A program made the position numbers and the translations under genes. The notes under the pieces were generated by a model. The model saw nothing but the letters and a program-made list of their open reading frames with translations, did not search any database and was not told the DNA's origin. From a virus, in the IMG/VR virus record IMGVR_UViG_3300035670_000776, positions 1 to 34,143 of that record: 34,143 bases of DNA; one strand, written 5' to 3'. Of this stretch, positions 1-7,392 are shown in pieces (position 1 is the stretch's first letter; every line of letters starts with the position of its first letter).

Positions 1-1
1 T

Positions 2-166
2 GCAAACCCTGTATCCAATAACATTAAAGACATAGAAAACTTAACATATTTTGACAGAACAGCATGGTTAAGCTCATTAGCTGCAAGTGAATGGCATAAA
101 GATGAGATGGACAAGTGCTGGGATAGATTAAAAGGACAATTAGATGGCATTTACAACCTATACTAG
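2..166 (+). CDS. partial C-terminal end of an upstream virion-region protein
   Basis: An open frame enters from the left edge and gives 54 residues before a TAG. It ends in an aromatic, charged tail (WLSSLAASEWHKDEMDKCWD...). The start lies outside the window. It overlaps the adaptor gene by 23 nt, so the two are probably translationally coupled. In circular order it lies between the major capsid gene (right edge) and the adaptor, where small head-completion or head-decoration proteins usually sit. I do not recognise a family. The dense in-frame coding and the overlap support a real gene; function is unknown. Confidence 0.6.
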   Translation, partial: ANPVSNNIKDIENLTYFDRTAWLSSLAASEWHKDEMDKCWDRLKGQLDGIYNLY

Positions 167-752
167 CTTTGTAACTACAGTAGAAAGTTACTTAGCACGA
201 ACAGACTTGACAACTGTCATACCTGACTTTATTCAGATGGCACAGTTAAGAATGAGTCGTGACTTACGAACAGAAGCTATGTTAAAAGTAGCAACAACTA
301 CTCCTACAGATAGCAAGGTAGCATTTCCTACTGACTTCTTAGAGTTAAGAGAGATGCACTTTCAGGGTAACCCACCTATTCTGTTAGAGTTCCAAACACC
401 TGACTTGTTTTTCCGTAATGGTCAAACAACATTATCAGGTCGTTCACACTACTTTACAATGTTAGGTACAGAGTTTCAGTTTGCACCTACTCAAGATACA
501 GATTACACCATTCAAATTTTATACTATGCTCAACCAACATTTATTTCTACTACAACTTCTAGTAACTTGTTCTTAGCATACTACCCAGACGCTTTACTTT
601 ACGCAACATTGGCAGAAGCAGAACCGTACTTAATGAATGATCCAAGAATTGCAACATGGTCAGCATTATACGATAGAGCTATTGCTAATATTAAGAAAAG
701 CGACTTAGGTAAAACATACGCATACACAACATTAAACGTAACACCAAGATAA
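144..752 (+). CDS. phage adaptor (head completion) protein, SU10-adaptor-like
   Basis: This 202-residue protein opens with a helical region (TYTSFVTTVESYLARTDLTTVIPDFIQMAQLRMSRDLR) followed by a beta-rich part with a PTDFLELR motif. That pattern is typical of phage adaptor proteins of the SU10 type, which form the ring that joins the portal to the tail in podoviruses. The start ATG overlaps the preceding gene. The next gene starts 10 nt downstream after an AAAGGAAAA ribosome binding site. Being first in the tail block, just after the head genes in circular order, fits a connector role. The family call is from recalled motifs and gene order, not from a search. Confidence 0.6.
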   Translation: MAFTTYTSFVTTVESYLARTDLTTVIPDFIQMAQLRMSRDLRTEAMLKVATTTPTDSKVAFPTDFLELREMHFQGNPPILLEFQTPDLFFRNGQTTLSGRSHYFTMLGTEFQFAPTQDTDYTIQILYYAQPTFISTTTSSNLFLAYYPDALLYATLAEAEPYLMNDPRIATWSALYDRAIANIKKSDLGKTYAYTTLNVTPR

Positions 753-762
753 AGGAAAAATC

Positions 763-1155
763 ATGGCAGAAATGAGTAATTTTTTAGAAGATGCGTTAAT
801 CAACGCTACTCTACGTAACACAACATATACATCAGTCGCAACAGTATATGTATCACTATGGACTTCAGACCCTACAGACGCAGGTAGCGGTACAGAAGTT
901 AGCACATCTGGTACAGGCTATGCTAGAACAGCAGTCACATTTGGCGCACCATCTAACGGTGTAACTACAAACTCTGCTGACGTTACATTCCCAACGGCAA
1001 CAGCTTCATGGGGTGTAGTAGGCTGGATTGGTATTAATGACAATTCTACAGGTGGTAACTTACTTTACCATACAGCATTAGATACAGCAAAAACAATTGA
1101 TACTGGTGATATCTTTAAGATAAGTTCAGGAAATTTAAGTGTCACGTTGAGTTAG
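763..1155 (+). CDS. phage tail fibre-like protein (Gp80 type)
   Basis: This 130-residue protein starts MAEMSNFLEDALINATLRNTT and continues with VYVSLWTSDPTDAGSGTEVS, GYARTAVTF, ADVTFPTATASWG and GDIFKISSGNLSVTL. This is the standard pattern of a small phage tail protein family (Gp80-type tail fibre) present in many tailed phages. It is a beta-rich virion protein with no catalytic motif. It sits second in the tail operon, and a mobile HNH gene follows directly. The match to the family pattern is strong along the whole length, although the exact role in the virion is not known. Confidence 0.65.
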   Translation: MAEMSNFLEDALINATLRNTTYTSVATVYVSLWTSDPTDAGSGTEVSTSGTGYARTAVTFGAPSNGVTTNSADVTFPTATASWGVVGWIGINDNSTGGNLLYHTALDTAKTIDTGDIFKISSGNLSVTLS

Positions 1156-1157
1156 TG

Positions 1158-1166
1158 TGATATAAT
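1158..1166 (+). promoter_or_regulatory. extended -10 promoter candidate for the HNH gene
   Basis: TGATATAAT gives a perfect extended -10 (TGnTATAAT) right after the stop of the preceding gene and about 30 nt before the endonuclease ATG. No good -35 lies at 16-18 nt spacing, which extended -10 promoters tolerate. It would give the HNH gene its own transcript starting near 1173. Confidence 0.45.
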
Positions 1167-1196
1167 AACGGAAACTTTATAATGAGGAATCCGTTA
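1166..1196 (+). promoter_or_regulatory. hairpin over the HNH gene ribosome binding site
   Basis: TAACGGA (1166-1172) is exactly complementary to TCCGTTA (1190-1196). The 17-nt loop holds the Shine-Dalgarno GAGGA (1184-1188), and the right arm takes in the A of the start codon. Only a transcript that starts upstream of about 1166 would form the full stem. A transcript from the adjacent -10 box would start inside or past the left arm and escape it. This resembles how T4 homing endonuclease genes are silenced on read-through mRNA. Confidence 0.45.
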
Positions 1197-1840
1197 TGTA
1201 TCAAGAAAAAAGGCATCACAATTGCAAATTATCTTACGATGATGAATTAAAGGTCATAGATAAATACAAAGAAGGTTTAAGTTTAGAAGCTGTAGGTAAA
1301 TTGTTTAACGTTAATTTTGTAACTATAAGAAATGTTCTTAAAGGTCATAAAATAGAACGTAGAAAACAAGGAAATAAAAATAAAATATTTGATGATAAGT
1401 TCACTAAAACAGTTATTGACTTGTATAAAGGTGGATTAAGTCAAGAAAAAATAGCAGCAAAATTTCATACTTCACAAAAAGGAATATCAAGACTATTGCA
1501 ATTTAATGGTATTGATTGCGGAATGAGAAGAGGTGAAAGACATCATGCTTGGCAAGGTGGTAAACACGTTCAAAGCGGATATGTTTTTGTATCTATAACA
1601 AAAGACAATCCATATTCATCTATGGCAATATCTAACGGATATATATTAGAGCATAGATTAGTTATGGCACAGCATCTAAAAAGACCTTTAACAAAAAATG
1701 AAACAGTACATCATATCAATGGTGATACTCAAGACAATAGAATAGAAAATTTACAATTAAGACATGGGAAACATGGAAAGCATCAAGTATTTGTATGCTG
1801 TGAATGTGGCTCTCATAATGTTAAATCAACAACTTTATAG
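1196..1840 (+). CDS. free-standing HNH homing endonuclease with N-terminal HTH repeats
   Basis: This 214-residue protein has two helix-turn-helix-like segments (about residues 15-50, YKEGLSLEAVGKLFNVNFVTI; and 70-105, LYKGGLSQEKIAAKFHTSQKGI). A C-terminal HNH domain follows, with EHRLVMAQHLKRPL, VHHINGDTQDNRIENLQL and a terminal CC..C pair (CCECGSH). HNH enzymes make site-specific DNA breaks; the HTH repeats probably supply DNA recognition. It lies between two tail genes, is unrelated to them, and has its own promoter candidate and hairpin-covered start. All this marks it as a mobile element. The target site cannot be told from the sequence. Confidence 0.85.
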   Translation: MYQEKRHHNCKLSYDDELKVIDKYKEGLSLEAVGKLFNVNFVTIRNVLKGHKIERRKQGNKNKIFDDKFTKTVIDLYKGGLSQEKIAAKFHTSQKGISRLLQFNGIDCGMRRGERHHAWQGGKHVQSGYVFVSITKDNPYSSMAISNGYILEHRLVMAQHLKRPLTKNETVHHINGDTQDNRIENLQLRHGKHGKHQVFVCCECGSHNVKSTTL

Positions 1841-1848
1841 GAACATAA

Positions 1849-2340
1849 ATGGCATTAGTTGTTAAAGATCGTGTCCAAGAAACTTCTACTACCACAGGCA
1901 CAGGTACGTTTACTCTTGCTGGTGCAGTATCTGGCTTTCAATCATTCTCTGTTATCGGTAACGGTAATACTACTTACTACGCTATTGTAGGTGGATCAGA
2001 ATGGGAAGTAGGTCTAGGCACATATACATCTTCAGGCACTACTTTATCTCGTGATACTGTATTAGAATCCAGCAATAGTGGTTCTCTAGTAAACTTTAGT
2101 GCAGGTACAAAGAATGTATTTGTTACTTATCCTGCTGAAAAAGCTACATACCAAGATGCCAATGGTGATGCTTATGCACCACAGTTTGCTGCTAGTAACG
2201 GACTTAATGTAAATAACGGAACTATAGGTACATCTTATACATTCCCTACAGGATATAATTCTGTAGAAGCTGGAGATGTTACTATTTCTGGTGGTGTTAC
2301 AGTTACAGTTCCTTCAACTTCTCGCTGGGTGATAGTATGA
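1849..2340 (+). CDS. tail fibre/structural protein
   Basis: This 163-residue, Thr/Ser/Gly-rich beta protein contains MALVVKDRVQETSTTTGTGT, VIGNGNTTYYAIVGG, EWEVGLGTYTSSGTTLSRDTVLESSNSG and NVFVTYPAEKA. These are hallmarks of a widespread phage virion protein that carries a beta-sandwich domain at the base of tail fibres. The next gene starts inside its stop (ATGA overlap at 2337-2340), implying coupling. The C-terminal 30 residues (GDVTISGGVTVTVPSTSRWVIV) look like a fibre repeat cap. Structural role is secure; precise position in the tail is not. Confidence 0.6.
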   Translation: MALVVKDRVQETSTTTGTGTFTLAGAVSGFQSFSVIGNGNTTYYAIVGGSEWEVGLGTYTSSGTTLSRDTVLESSNSGSLVNFSAGTKNVFVTYPAEKATYQDANGDAYAPQFAASNGLNVNNGTIGTSYTFPTGYNSVEAGDVTISGGVTVTVPSTSRWVIV

Positions 2341-2963
2341 GTACAATTATAAATGCAACTACCACCAATGGTGTAGTCATACAGCCTGATAATAGTGGTT
2401 CTTTAGTATTACAAACTAATAGTGGCACTACAGCATTAACTATAGATACATCACAAAGAGCAGCATTTGTAGCAGGTACAGCAGCATTACCAGCTATCAC
2501 TACTACAGGCGATACTAATACAGGTATATTTTTCTCTGCTGCTGATACTATAGACTTTGCTGAAGGTGGTACTGCCTGTGGTCAATTTGATTCATCTAGT
2601 AATTTTAAATTTAACTCTGGCTATGGTTCAGTAGCCACAGCTTATGGTTGTCGTGCATGGGTAAACTTTAACGGTACAGGCACAGTAGCAATTAGAGCTA
2701 GTGGTAATGTAAGTTCTATTACAGATAATGGTACAGGTGATTACACAGTAAACTTTACAGCAGCCATGCCTAATGTAAATTATGTTGGTGTATTTGGACC
2801 AGTTACTAGATCAGGTCCTGATTCAAACTGTATGGTCAGGTATGGAAATGCAATGGGAGAATACCCGCTAACAACTACTACTTATAGATTTGGTACTGGT
2901 GAAATTACGGCTGGATTTACAGGTCAAGATGCTGTTGCAATTCAAGTTGCATTTTTCAGATAA
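2337..2963 (+). CDS. tail fibre protein
   Basis: A 208-residue protein of low-complexity beta repeats: VVIQPDNSGSLVLQTNSGTTALTIDTSQRAAF, then GDTNTGIFFSAADTIDFAEGG, the usual phage fibre-shaft sequence. The C-terminal part (about 95-208: SSITDNGTGDYTVNFTAAMPNVNYVGVFG) is the receptor-proximal beta domain often seen after such shafts. Start codon overlaps the previous stop. No enzymatic motif. It is one of at least six fibre-like proteins in this block, which suggests a multi-component adhesion apparatus. Confidence 0.65.
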   Translation: MSTIINATTTNGVVIQPDNSGSLVLQTNSGTTALTIDTSQRAAFVAGTAALPAITTTGDTNTGIFFSAADTIDFAEGGTACGQFDSSSNFKFNSGYGSVATAYGCRAWVNFNGTGTVAIRASGNVSSITDNGTGDYTVNFTAAMPNVNYVGVFGPVTRSGPDSNCMVRYGNAMGEYPLTTTTYRFGTGEITAGFTGQDAVAIQVAFFR

Positions 2964-2972
2964 GGATTAATC

Positions 2973-3158
2973 ATGGACAAAAGAATTGTATATCAAAATG
3001 ATGAAGGTGGAATTAGTATTATAGTTCCAGCAGATTGTGGATTAACCATAGAAGAAATTGCTGCTAAAGATGTACCACAAGGCAAAGCATATCATATTGT
3101 AGACGTATCAGATATCCCAGAAGACAGAACATTTAGGAACGCATGGACATGGCAATAA
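2973..3158 (+). CDS. small protein of the tail-fibre cluster
   Basis: A 61-residue acidic protein (MDKRIVYQNDEGGISIIVPADCGLTIEEIAAKDVP...) with a good ribosome binding site (AAGGATTA) in front. Similar short proteins with YxNDxGGVxIIxP and IEEIAxKDVPxG are common beside phage fibre genes, where they may act in fibre assembly. I cannot name a family with certainty. It overlaps the next gene by 16 nt. Confidence 0.55.
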   Translation: MDKRIVYQNDEGGISIIVPADCGLTIEEIAAKDVPQGKAYHIVDVSDIPEDRTFRNAWTWQ

Positions 3159-3376
3159 TTATTGACATAAATAAAGCTAAAGACATTACTAAAGATAGGT
3201 TACGTCAAGAACGTGAACCATTATTATTAGCTCAAGATGTATTGTTTCAACGTGCTTTAGAGTCAAGTGCAGACACATCTGCTATTGTTGCAGAAAAACA
3301 AAGACTTCGTGATATTACTACATTGGTAGATACAGCAAATACTGTAGAAGAACTCAAAGCATTGGAAATTAACTAA
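3143..3376 (+). CDS. small helical protein of the tail-fibre cluster
   Basis: A 77-residue, mainly helical protein (INKAKDITKDRLRQEREPLLLAQDVLFQRALESS) with charged residues in heptad-like spacing, so probably coiled coil. Two in-frame ATGs (3143 and 3149) lie inside the end of the previous gene. The stop overlaps the next ATG by one base. Such partners often occur with the preceding small protein next to fibre genes; an assembly or chaperone role is inference. Confidence 0.55.
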   Translation: MDMAIIIDINKAKDITKDRLRQEREPLLLAQDVLFQRALESSADTSAIVAEKQRLRDITTLVDTANTVEELKALEIN

Positions 3377-3945
3377 TGGCTAAACTAATACTCAACGGTT
3401 CTACTTCAGGTTCAGTCACACTAGAGTCTCCAGCAGTATCAGGCACAACTACGCTAACATTGCCTACTACAAGTGGGACTGTGCTTACTACAGCTTCTAC
3501 TTTTGGTGGAACAGGTCCAGCGTTTTATGCTTATTCTAATTCATCACAAAGCATTGCAAATACTACATTTACAAAAATTCAATATAATGTAGAAAGTTTT
3601 GATACGAATAGTAATTATGATTCAACAACAAATTATCGTTTCACTCCTACTGTAGCTGGTTATTATCAAATTAATGCTAGAATTCAATTTGGAGCTGCAG
3701 CCACAGCAGCGGCAGAAGCATTTATTTCTATATATAAAAATGGTAGTGAATATGCAAGACTTACATCTGGACCTGTACCAGCATCAGGAGTGCCATCGCC
3801 AGGTGGCTCTGTATTAGTGTATCTTGATGGGTCAAGTGATTATGTTGAAGCATACGTTTATCAAAATAGAGGTGGTTCTTACTCAACTGATGTAGCTGTT
3901 GCATCTTTAAGTTTTTTTCAAGCATTTTTAGCGAGGTCAGCATAA
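3376..3945 (+). CDS. tail fibre protein with C1q/TNF-like head domain
   Basis: This 189-residue protein has a short shaft (residues 1-45, SGSVTLESPAVSGTTTLTLPTTSGTVLTT). A globular domain follows that reads like a C1q jelly roll: FYAYSNSSQSIANTTFTKIQYN, then YRFTPTVAGYYQINARIQF, FISIYKNGSEYARL, GGSVLVYLDGSSDYVEAYVYQN. Aromatic residues and the GYY, YKNG and LDGxxDYVE positions match C1q-like trimeric heads. Such domains bind receptors or sugars at fibre tips, so this is a candidate receptor-binding tip. Start and stop overlap both neighbours. Confidence 0.65.
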   Translation: MAKLILNGSTSGSVTLESPAVSGTTTLTLPTTSGTVLTTASTFGGTGPAFYAYSNSSQSIANTTFTKIQYNVESFDTNSNYDSTTNYRFTPTVAGYYQINARIQFGAAATAAAEAFISIYKNGSEYARLTSGPVPASGVPSPGGSVLVYLDGSSDYVEAYVYQNRGGSYSTDVAVASLSFFQAFLARSA

Positions 3946-4100
3946 TGCTATACGATAAAATTAAATTAATTTATCCACAGCTAACAGATAATGACTTTCT
4001 TACAGTCATTAGATTACAAAACGATTCTGACGGTAAAGGTGACTACATAGCTAAATGGGAACACACACTACCTAGACCTACAGAGGAACAATTAGCATGA
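3945..4100 (+). CDS. small XkdW-like tail-cluster protein
   Basis: A 51-residue gene tucked between two fibre genes. Its ATG overlaps the previous stop (TAATG) and its stop overlaps the next ATG (ATGA). The sequence MLYDKIKLIYPQLTDNDF ... GDYIAKWEHTLPRPTEEQLA resembles the XkdW family of Bacillus phage PBSX (start with LYxxIKxLYP, a middle DGxGxYIxxW and a final PxPTEEQL). The function of XkdW is unknown; it is always near tail genes. Tight coupling on both sides makes a real gene very likely. Confidence 0.6.
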   Translation: MLYDKIKLIYPQLTDNDFLTVIRLQNDSDGKGDYIAKWEHTLPRPTEEQLA

Positions 4101-5167
4101 CCGTATCTATCTCAGGAACAAACGGAGTCACATTTCCAGACAATAGTCTACAAACTGCTGCAGCGTCACCTTTTGGGCTAAAAAATAGACTAATTAATGG
4201 CAGTTTTGATATAGCTCAACGTGGCACATCTTTTACAAGCGGTGCTAATAATGACGATACTTATAACCTAGACAGATGGTATGTATTATCAGATGGTAAT
4301 GATGTTGTAGACATTACACAAACAACAACTGTTCCTACAGGTGCTAAATACTCTATAGGACTAGACGTAGAAACAGCTAATAAAAAGTTTGGTATTGCAC
4401 AAATTATAGAAAACGTTAATTGTTATGATGCTATAGGTGGCAATGTTACTTTATCCTTTCAAGCAAAGGTATCAGCTACAACTAAACTAGACAATGTGAA
4501 GTGTGCTGTAATAGCATGGTCAGGCACAGCAGATACTGTTACTTCAGATATTATATCAGCATGGGGAGCAGAAGGCACAAACCCTACTTTAATTGCTAAC
4601 GCTACTTATGAAAATACACCTGCTAACTTAAACGTAACCACATCATGGGCAACTTATTCTGTAACTGCTAATGTAGATACTGCTTCTACAGCTAACATTA
4701 TAGTATTTATATGGTCAGATGTAACCGATACTACTGCTGGCGACTTTCTTTATATAACAAACGCACAGTTAGAAATAGGCACATCAGCAACACCATTTGA
4801 ACGCAGACTTTATAATCAGGAATTGGCTAATTGTCAAAGATATTGTTTAAAATATTGTGGAACTACAGTTAATGAAGAGGCAAATGCTTCAATAAATGGA
4901 TATAACGGAACTACTGCTTATGGTAGTATTTTTACAGTAGTACCCATGAGAACTTCTCCATCAATTTCGTCTAGCACAGTAAGACTTACAGACCAAACAA
5001 ATAGTATTTCATTAACAAGCATTGTAGCAAGCGGTGCATCATTTAGTGGTCCTTATAGTATTAACTGTGGTTTTAATGCGGCATCAGGAATTGTTCAATA
5101 CAGACCTTATCAGGTAAGTGCTAATAATTCAACATCTGCCTATATAATACTTTCTGCGGAGCTATAA
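4097..5167 (+). CDS. tail fibre/spike protein with carbohydrate-binding-like domain
   Basis: A 356-residue protein. Residues 1-25 (VSISGTNGVTFPDNSLQTAA) are the usual fibre attachment repeat. Residues 27-235 form a domain starting NRLINGSFDIAQRGTSF and ending YITNAQLEIGTSATPFERR, the common galactose-binding-like sandwich seen in phage tail spikes. The LEIG..ATPFERR motif and the following RLYNQELANCQRYCLKY are widely shared by fibre proteins of marine and freshwater phages. The last 90 residues are the probable variable tip. Likely host surface adhesin. Confidence 0.75.
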   Translation: MTVSISGTNGVTFPDNSLQTAAASPFGLKNRLINGSFDIAQRGTSFTSGANNDDTYNLDRWYVLSDGNDVVDITQTTTVPTGAKYSIGLDVETANKKFGIAQIIENVNCYDAIGGNVTLSFQAKVSATTKLDNVKCAVIAWSGTADTVTSDIISAWGAEGTNPTLIANATYENTPANLNVTTSWATYSVTANVDTASTANIIVFIWSDVTDTTAGDFLYITNAQLEIGTSATPFERRLYNQELANCQRYCLKYCGTTVNEEANASINGYNGTTAYGSIFTVVPMRTSPSISSSTVRLTDQTNSISLTSIVASGASFSGPYSINCGFNAASGIVQYRPYQVSANNSTSAYIILSAEL

Positions 5168-5335
5168 ATGTATAAACTATATAAAGACCAAAGAAGCCAA
5201 GAAATTACCTCTGTATTTAGAACAGATGATGACGGTAAAATTTGGTCTATCCCATTTGACCCAGCTAACACAGACTACCAAGCCTACTTAAAATGGCTTG
5301 AAGAAGGCAACACACCTTTACCAGCAGACGAATAA
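5168..5335 (+). CDS. small protein of the tail-fibre cluster
   Basis: A 55-residue acidic protein: MYKLYKDQRSQEITSVFR, then DDGKIWSIPFDPANTDYQAYLKWLEEGNTPLPADE. The C-terminal NTDYQAYLKWLxEGNxPxPA is a common ending of small phage proteins encoded beside fibre genes, where it is thought to belong to fibre assembly factors. The ATG follows the previous stop by one base and the next gene has a strong AAGGAGA site just after this stop. Coding is clear from spacing and family pattern; function is inferred. Confidence 0.6.
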   Translation: MYKLYKDQRSQEITSVFRTDDDGKIWSIPFDPANTDYQAYLKWLEEGNTPLPADE

Positions 5336-5345
5336 GGAGAACTAA

Positions 5346-6302
5346 ATGTTTGGCATAGCATCATTCTCGCAAAGCCCATTTAGCTCTTTAGCAGGAGGAC
5401 AAACACTACTAGCTTCAGCTAGTGTAAACGCAACAGCTACAGTTACCGCACTAGGTTACAGAATACTACCATTTAGTGCTGCTATTACAGGCAATGCAAC
5501 TGTAACAGCTAACGGTAATAGATTACTATTTGGTAATGCAGTCGTAAACTGCACAGGTACAGTATCAGCGAGTGCTATTAGAGAACGCACAGGTAGTGCA
5601 GATATATCATGCTTTGCTACTGTAACCGCAAATGGGTTCTCATTTGTATTTGGCATAGCAGATGTAAGTGTAACAGCCACAGTAAGTGCTAGTGCTAATA
5701 CTACATTATTCGGTAGTGGTAGTATTTCAGCAAATGCTACTGTCACAGCCAATGGTAATAGAGTTCAGTTTGGTCTTGGCTCTATCACAGGTAACGCTAC
5801 AGTTACTGCTAATGCTAATAGCATATTCTCTGCTAACGGTGTTATTACAGCAAATGCTACAGTTACAGCATCTGCACAAAGAACAAGAACAAATGCAGCA
5901 AGTATTACAGCAACAGGTACAGTAACTGCTAACGCTAACAGACTTACATTTGATAGTGCATCTATCACAGGAACTGCAACAGTCACAGCATTAGGTGGTT
6001 ATGTAGTATCAGGTTTTGCACAAGTAAATGGCTTTGCTATTGTTACAGTAAGCCCTAACGCTATACTAGCAGGCTTTGCTTATGTAGAAGGTATAGGAAG
6101 TGTAACCGCTAAAGGTACAAGACAAGGCGAAGGTTGGACACCGGTAGTTCCAGGAACAGAAACATGGACACCAGTATCAGCAGGTTCAGAAACATGGTCT
6201 GCAATATCACCTTCTTCAGATACATGGTCAACAATTACAGCAGGAACAGAAACTTGGACTGATATTTCTCCAAGTACAGACATTTGGTTACGACAAGGAT
6301 AA
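5346..6302 (+). CDS. repeat-built structural protein (12 x 20 aa and 5 x 10 aa)
   Basis: This 318-residue protein is almost wholly repeats. After 23 leader residues come twelve consecutive 20-residue units with no gaps (residues 24-263), consensus SASITANATVTANANRLLFG. Each has alternating small and beta-branched residues at the A-T-V-T core. Then follow five 10-residue units (264-313), each beginning with Trp: WTPVVPGTET, WTPVSAGSET, WSAISPSSDT and so on, closing WLRQG. The strict periods suggest a beta-solenoid or stacked beta-hairpin fibre with a Trp-rich C-terminal section. The gene sits between fibre genes and has a strong AAGGAGA site. I do not know a named family; a fibre or tail-needle role is inference. 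Confidence 0.65.
   Translation: MFGIASFSQSPFSSLAGGQTLLASASVNATATVTALGYRILPFSAAITGNATVTANGNRLLFGNAVVNCTGTVSASAIRERTGSADISCFATVTANGFSFVFGIADVSVTATVSASANTTLFGSGSISANATVTANGNRVQFGLGSITGNATVTANANSIFSANGVITANATVTASAQRTRTNAASITATGTVTANANRLTFDSASITGTATVTALGGYVVSGFAQVNGFAIVTVSPNAILAGFAYVEGIGSVTAKGTRQGEGWTPVVPGTETWTPVSAGSETWSAISPSSDTWSTITAGTETWTDISPSTDIWLRQG
5415..6284 (+). repeat. in-frame coding tandem repeats (60 bp x 12, 30 bp x 5)
   Basis: Twelve diverged 60-bp units occupy 5415-6134 and five 30-bp units occupy 6135-6284. The protein period is exact while the DNA has drifted, so the array is old and maintained at protein level. It is not a CRISPR or an origin iteron array. Confidence 0.75.
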
Positions 6303-6305
6303 AAG

Positions 6306-7004
6306 ATGGCAAAGACAAAAATTTCAGAATTTAGCACAACAGCAGCAGATAATACGGATATAACTAATATCAATATTGCTGAAGGTTGTTCACCAGCTAA
6401 TTTAAACAACGCTGTTCGTAGCTTAATGGCATTACTAAAAGACCAACAAACAGGTTCTAGTGGTGACCCATTTACAGTAGCAGGTACATTAGTATCTTCA
6501 GGCACAGTTGACATTACAGGTGCATTTAGACTAGATGGAACAGCAGGTGCTTCTGGTCAAGTATTGTTATCAGCAGGTGGTAGCACAACACCTACATGGG
6601 GTAATCCTTTTATAGCTGGTATGATAATGCTATGGTCAGGTTCTTCAGCAACTATTCCTAGTGGTTGGTTATTATGTGATGGTTCAAGTTCTACACCAGA
6701 CTTACGTAACCGTTTTGTAGTAGGTGCTACATCTACTTATGCTGTAGGTGCAACAGGTGGTAGTGCAGACGCTATTGTCGTATCTCATACCCATACTGCA
6801 ACAGTTACAGACCCAGGACACTTTCATACTTCTACTGTTTTATCTGGTTCTAATGTTAATGCTAATCCAGGTGTGCAAGTAGGAGCTGGAAATACAGGCA
6901 CAGCTACAACAGGCATTACAGTATCTAACTCTACAACAGGTTCTAGTGGCACTAATGCTAACTTACCTCCTTACTATGCTCTTTGCTATATCATGAAAAG
7001 CTGA
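6306..7004 (+). CDS. tail collar-domain fibre protein
   Basis: This 232-residue protein begins with KISEFSTTAADNTDITNINIAEGCSPANLNNAVRSL, the usual N-terminus of short tail fibres. A phage collar domain lies at about residues 105-160 (MIMLWSGSSATIPSGWLLCDG, TPDLRNRFVVGA). After it comes a His-rich segment, SHTHTATVTDPGHFHT (160-175), which in T4 gp12-like fibres binds metal along the trimer axis, then PPYYALCYIMKS, the standard end. It is probably the short fibre or tail-tip collar in contact with the cell surface. A mobile HNH gene follows directly. Confidence 0.85.
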   Translation: MAKTKISEFSTTAADNTDITNINIAEGCSPANLNNAVRSLMALLKDQQTGSSGDPFTVAGTLVSSGTVDITGAFRLDGTAGASGQVLLSAGGSTTPTWGNPFIAGMIMLWSGSSATIPSGWLLCDGSSSTPDLRNRFVVGATSTYAVGATGGSADAIVVSHTHTATVTDPGHFHTSTVLSGSNVNANPGVQVGAGNTGTATTGITVSNSTTGSSGTNANLPPYYALCYIMKS

Positions 7005-7006
7005 GT

Positions 7007-7390
7007 ATGGTTTCTAAAACAAAAGTTTCTGAATATTGTAAAAGACATAAAGAAAAATATAAAGATGATAATAAATATCGTCTTAATAGATTATTACAAC
7101 AAGCAAAATTAAGAGCAAAAAAAAGAAATTTAATTTGCAATTTAACTATTGATGAACTACTTGAAATGATTCCAGCAGATATGATATGCCCTGTTCTTGG
7201 AATAAAATTACAATGGGGTTCAAATGGTAGAGCAGATAGATGGCATAGTCCAAGTTTAGATAGATTAGACTCTCATGGTGATTACACAAAAGATAATGTA
7301 ATTATTATCAGTTGGAGAGCTAATAAAATAAAAGGAGACTGCACCGAAGATGAACTAGAAGCTGTCTTAGATTATATGAGGAATTATTAA
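7007..7390 (+). CDS. HNH-type endonuclease, free-standing
   Basis: A 127-residue basic protein (MVSKTKVSEYCKRHKEKYK...). The core is MICPVLGIKLQWG followed by SPSLDRLDSHGDYTKDNVIIISWRANKIKGD. CPVxGxxL with SPSLDRxDxxxGYxxxNVxxISWRAN is the hallmark of a compact phage HNH nuclease family. The start at 7007 was preferred to 6983, because the latter lies 22 nt inside the collar gene and has no ribosome binding site. It sits between two virion genes with no link to either, so it is likely a mobile, homing-type gene. Confidence 0.75.
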   Translation: MVSKTKVSEYCKRHKEKYKDDNKYRLNRLLQQAKLRAKKRNLICNLTIDELLEMIPADMICPVLGIKLQWGSNGRADRWHSPSLDRLDSHGDYTKDNVIIISWRANKIKGDCTEDELEAVLDYMRNY

Positions 7391-7392
7391 AC

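Noticed and set aside
5456-5986. Open frames opposite and out of frame in the repeat protein gene
   Set aside because: They arise from the repeated Ala/Thr/Val codons and would be repeats of the same period; no start signals.
5415-6284. Repeat array as CRISPR or origin iterons
   Set aside because: Units are contiguous without spacers, strictly in frame and conserved at protein rather than DNA level.
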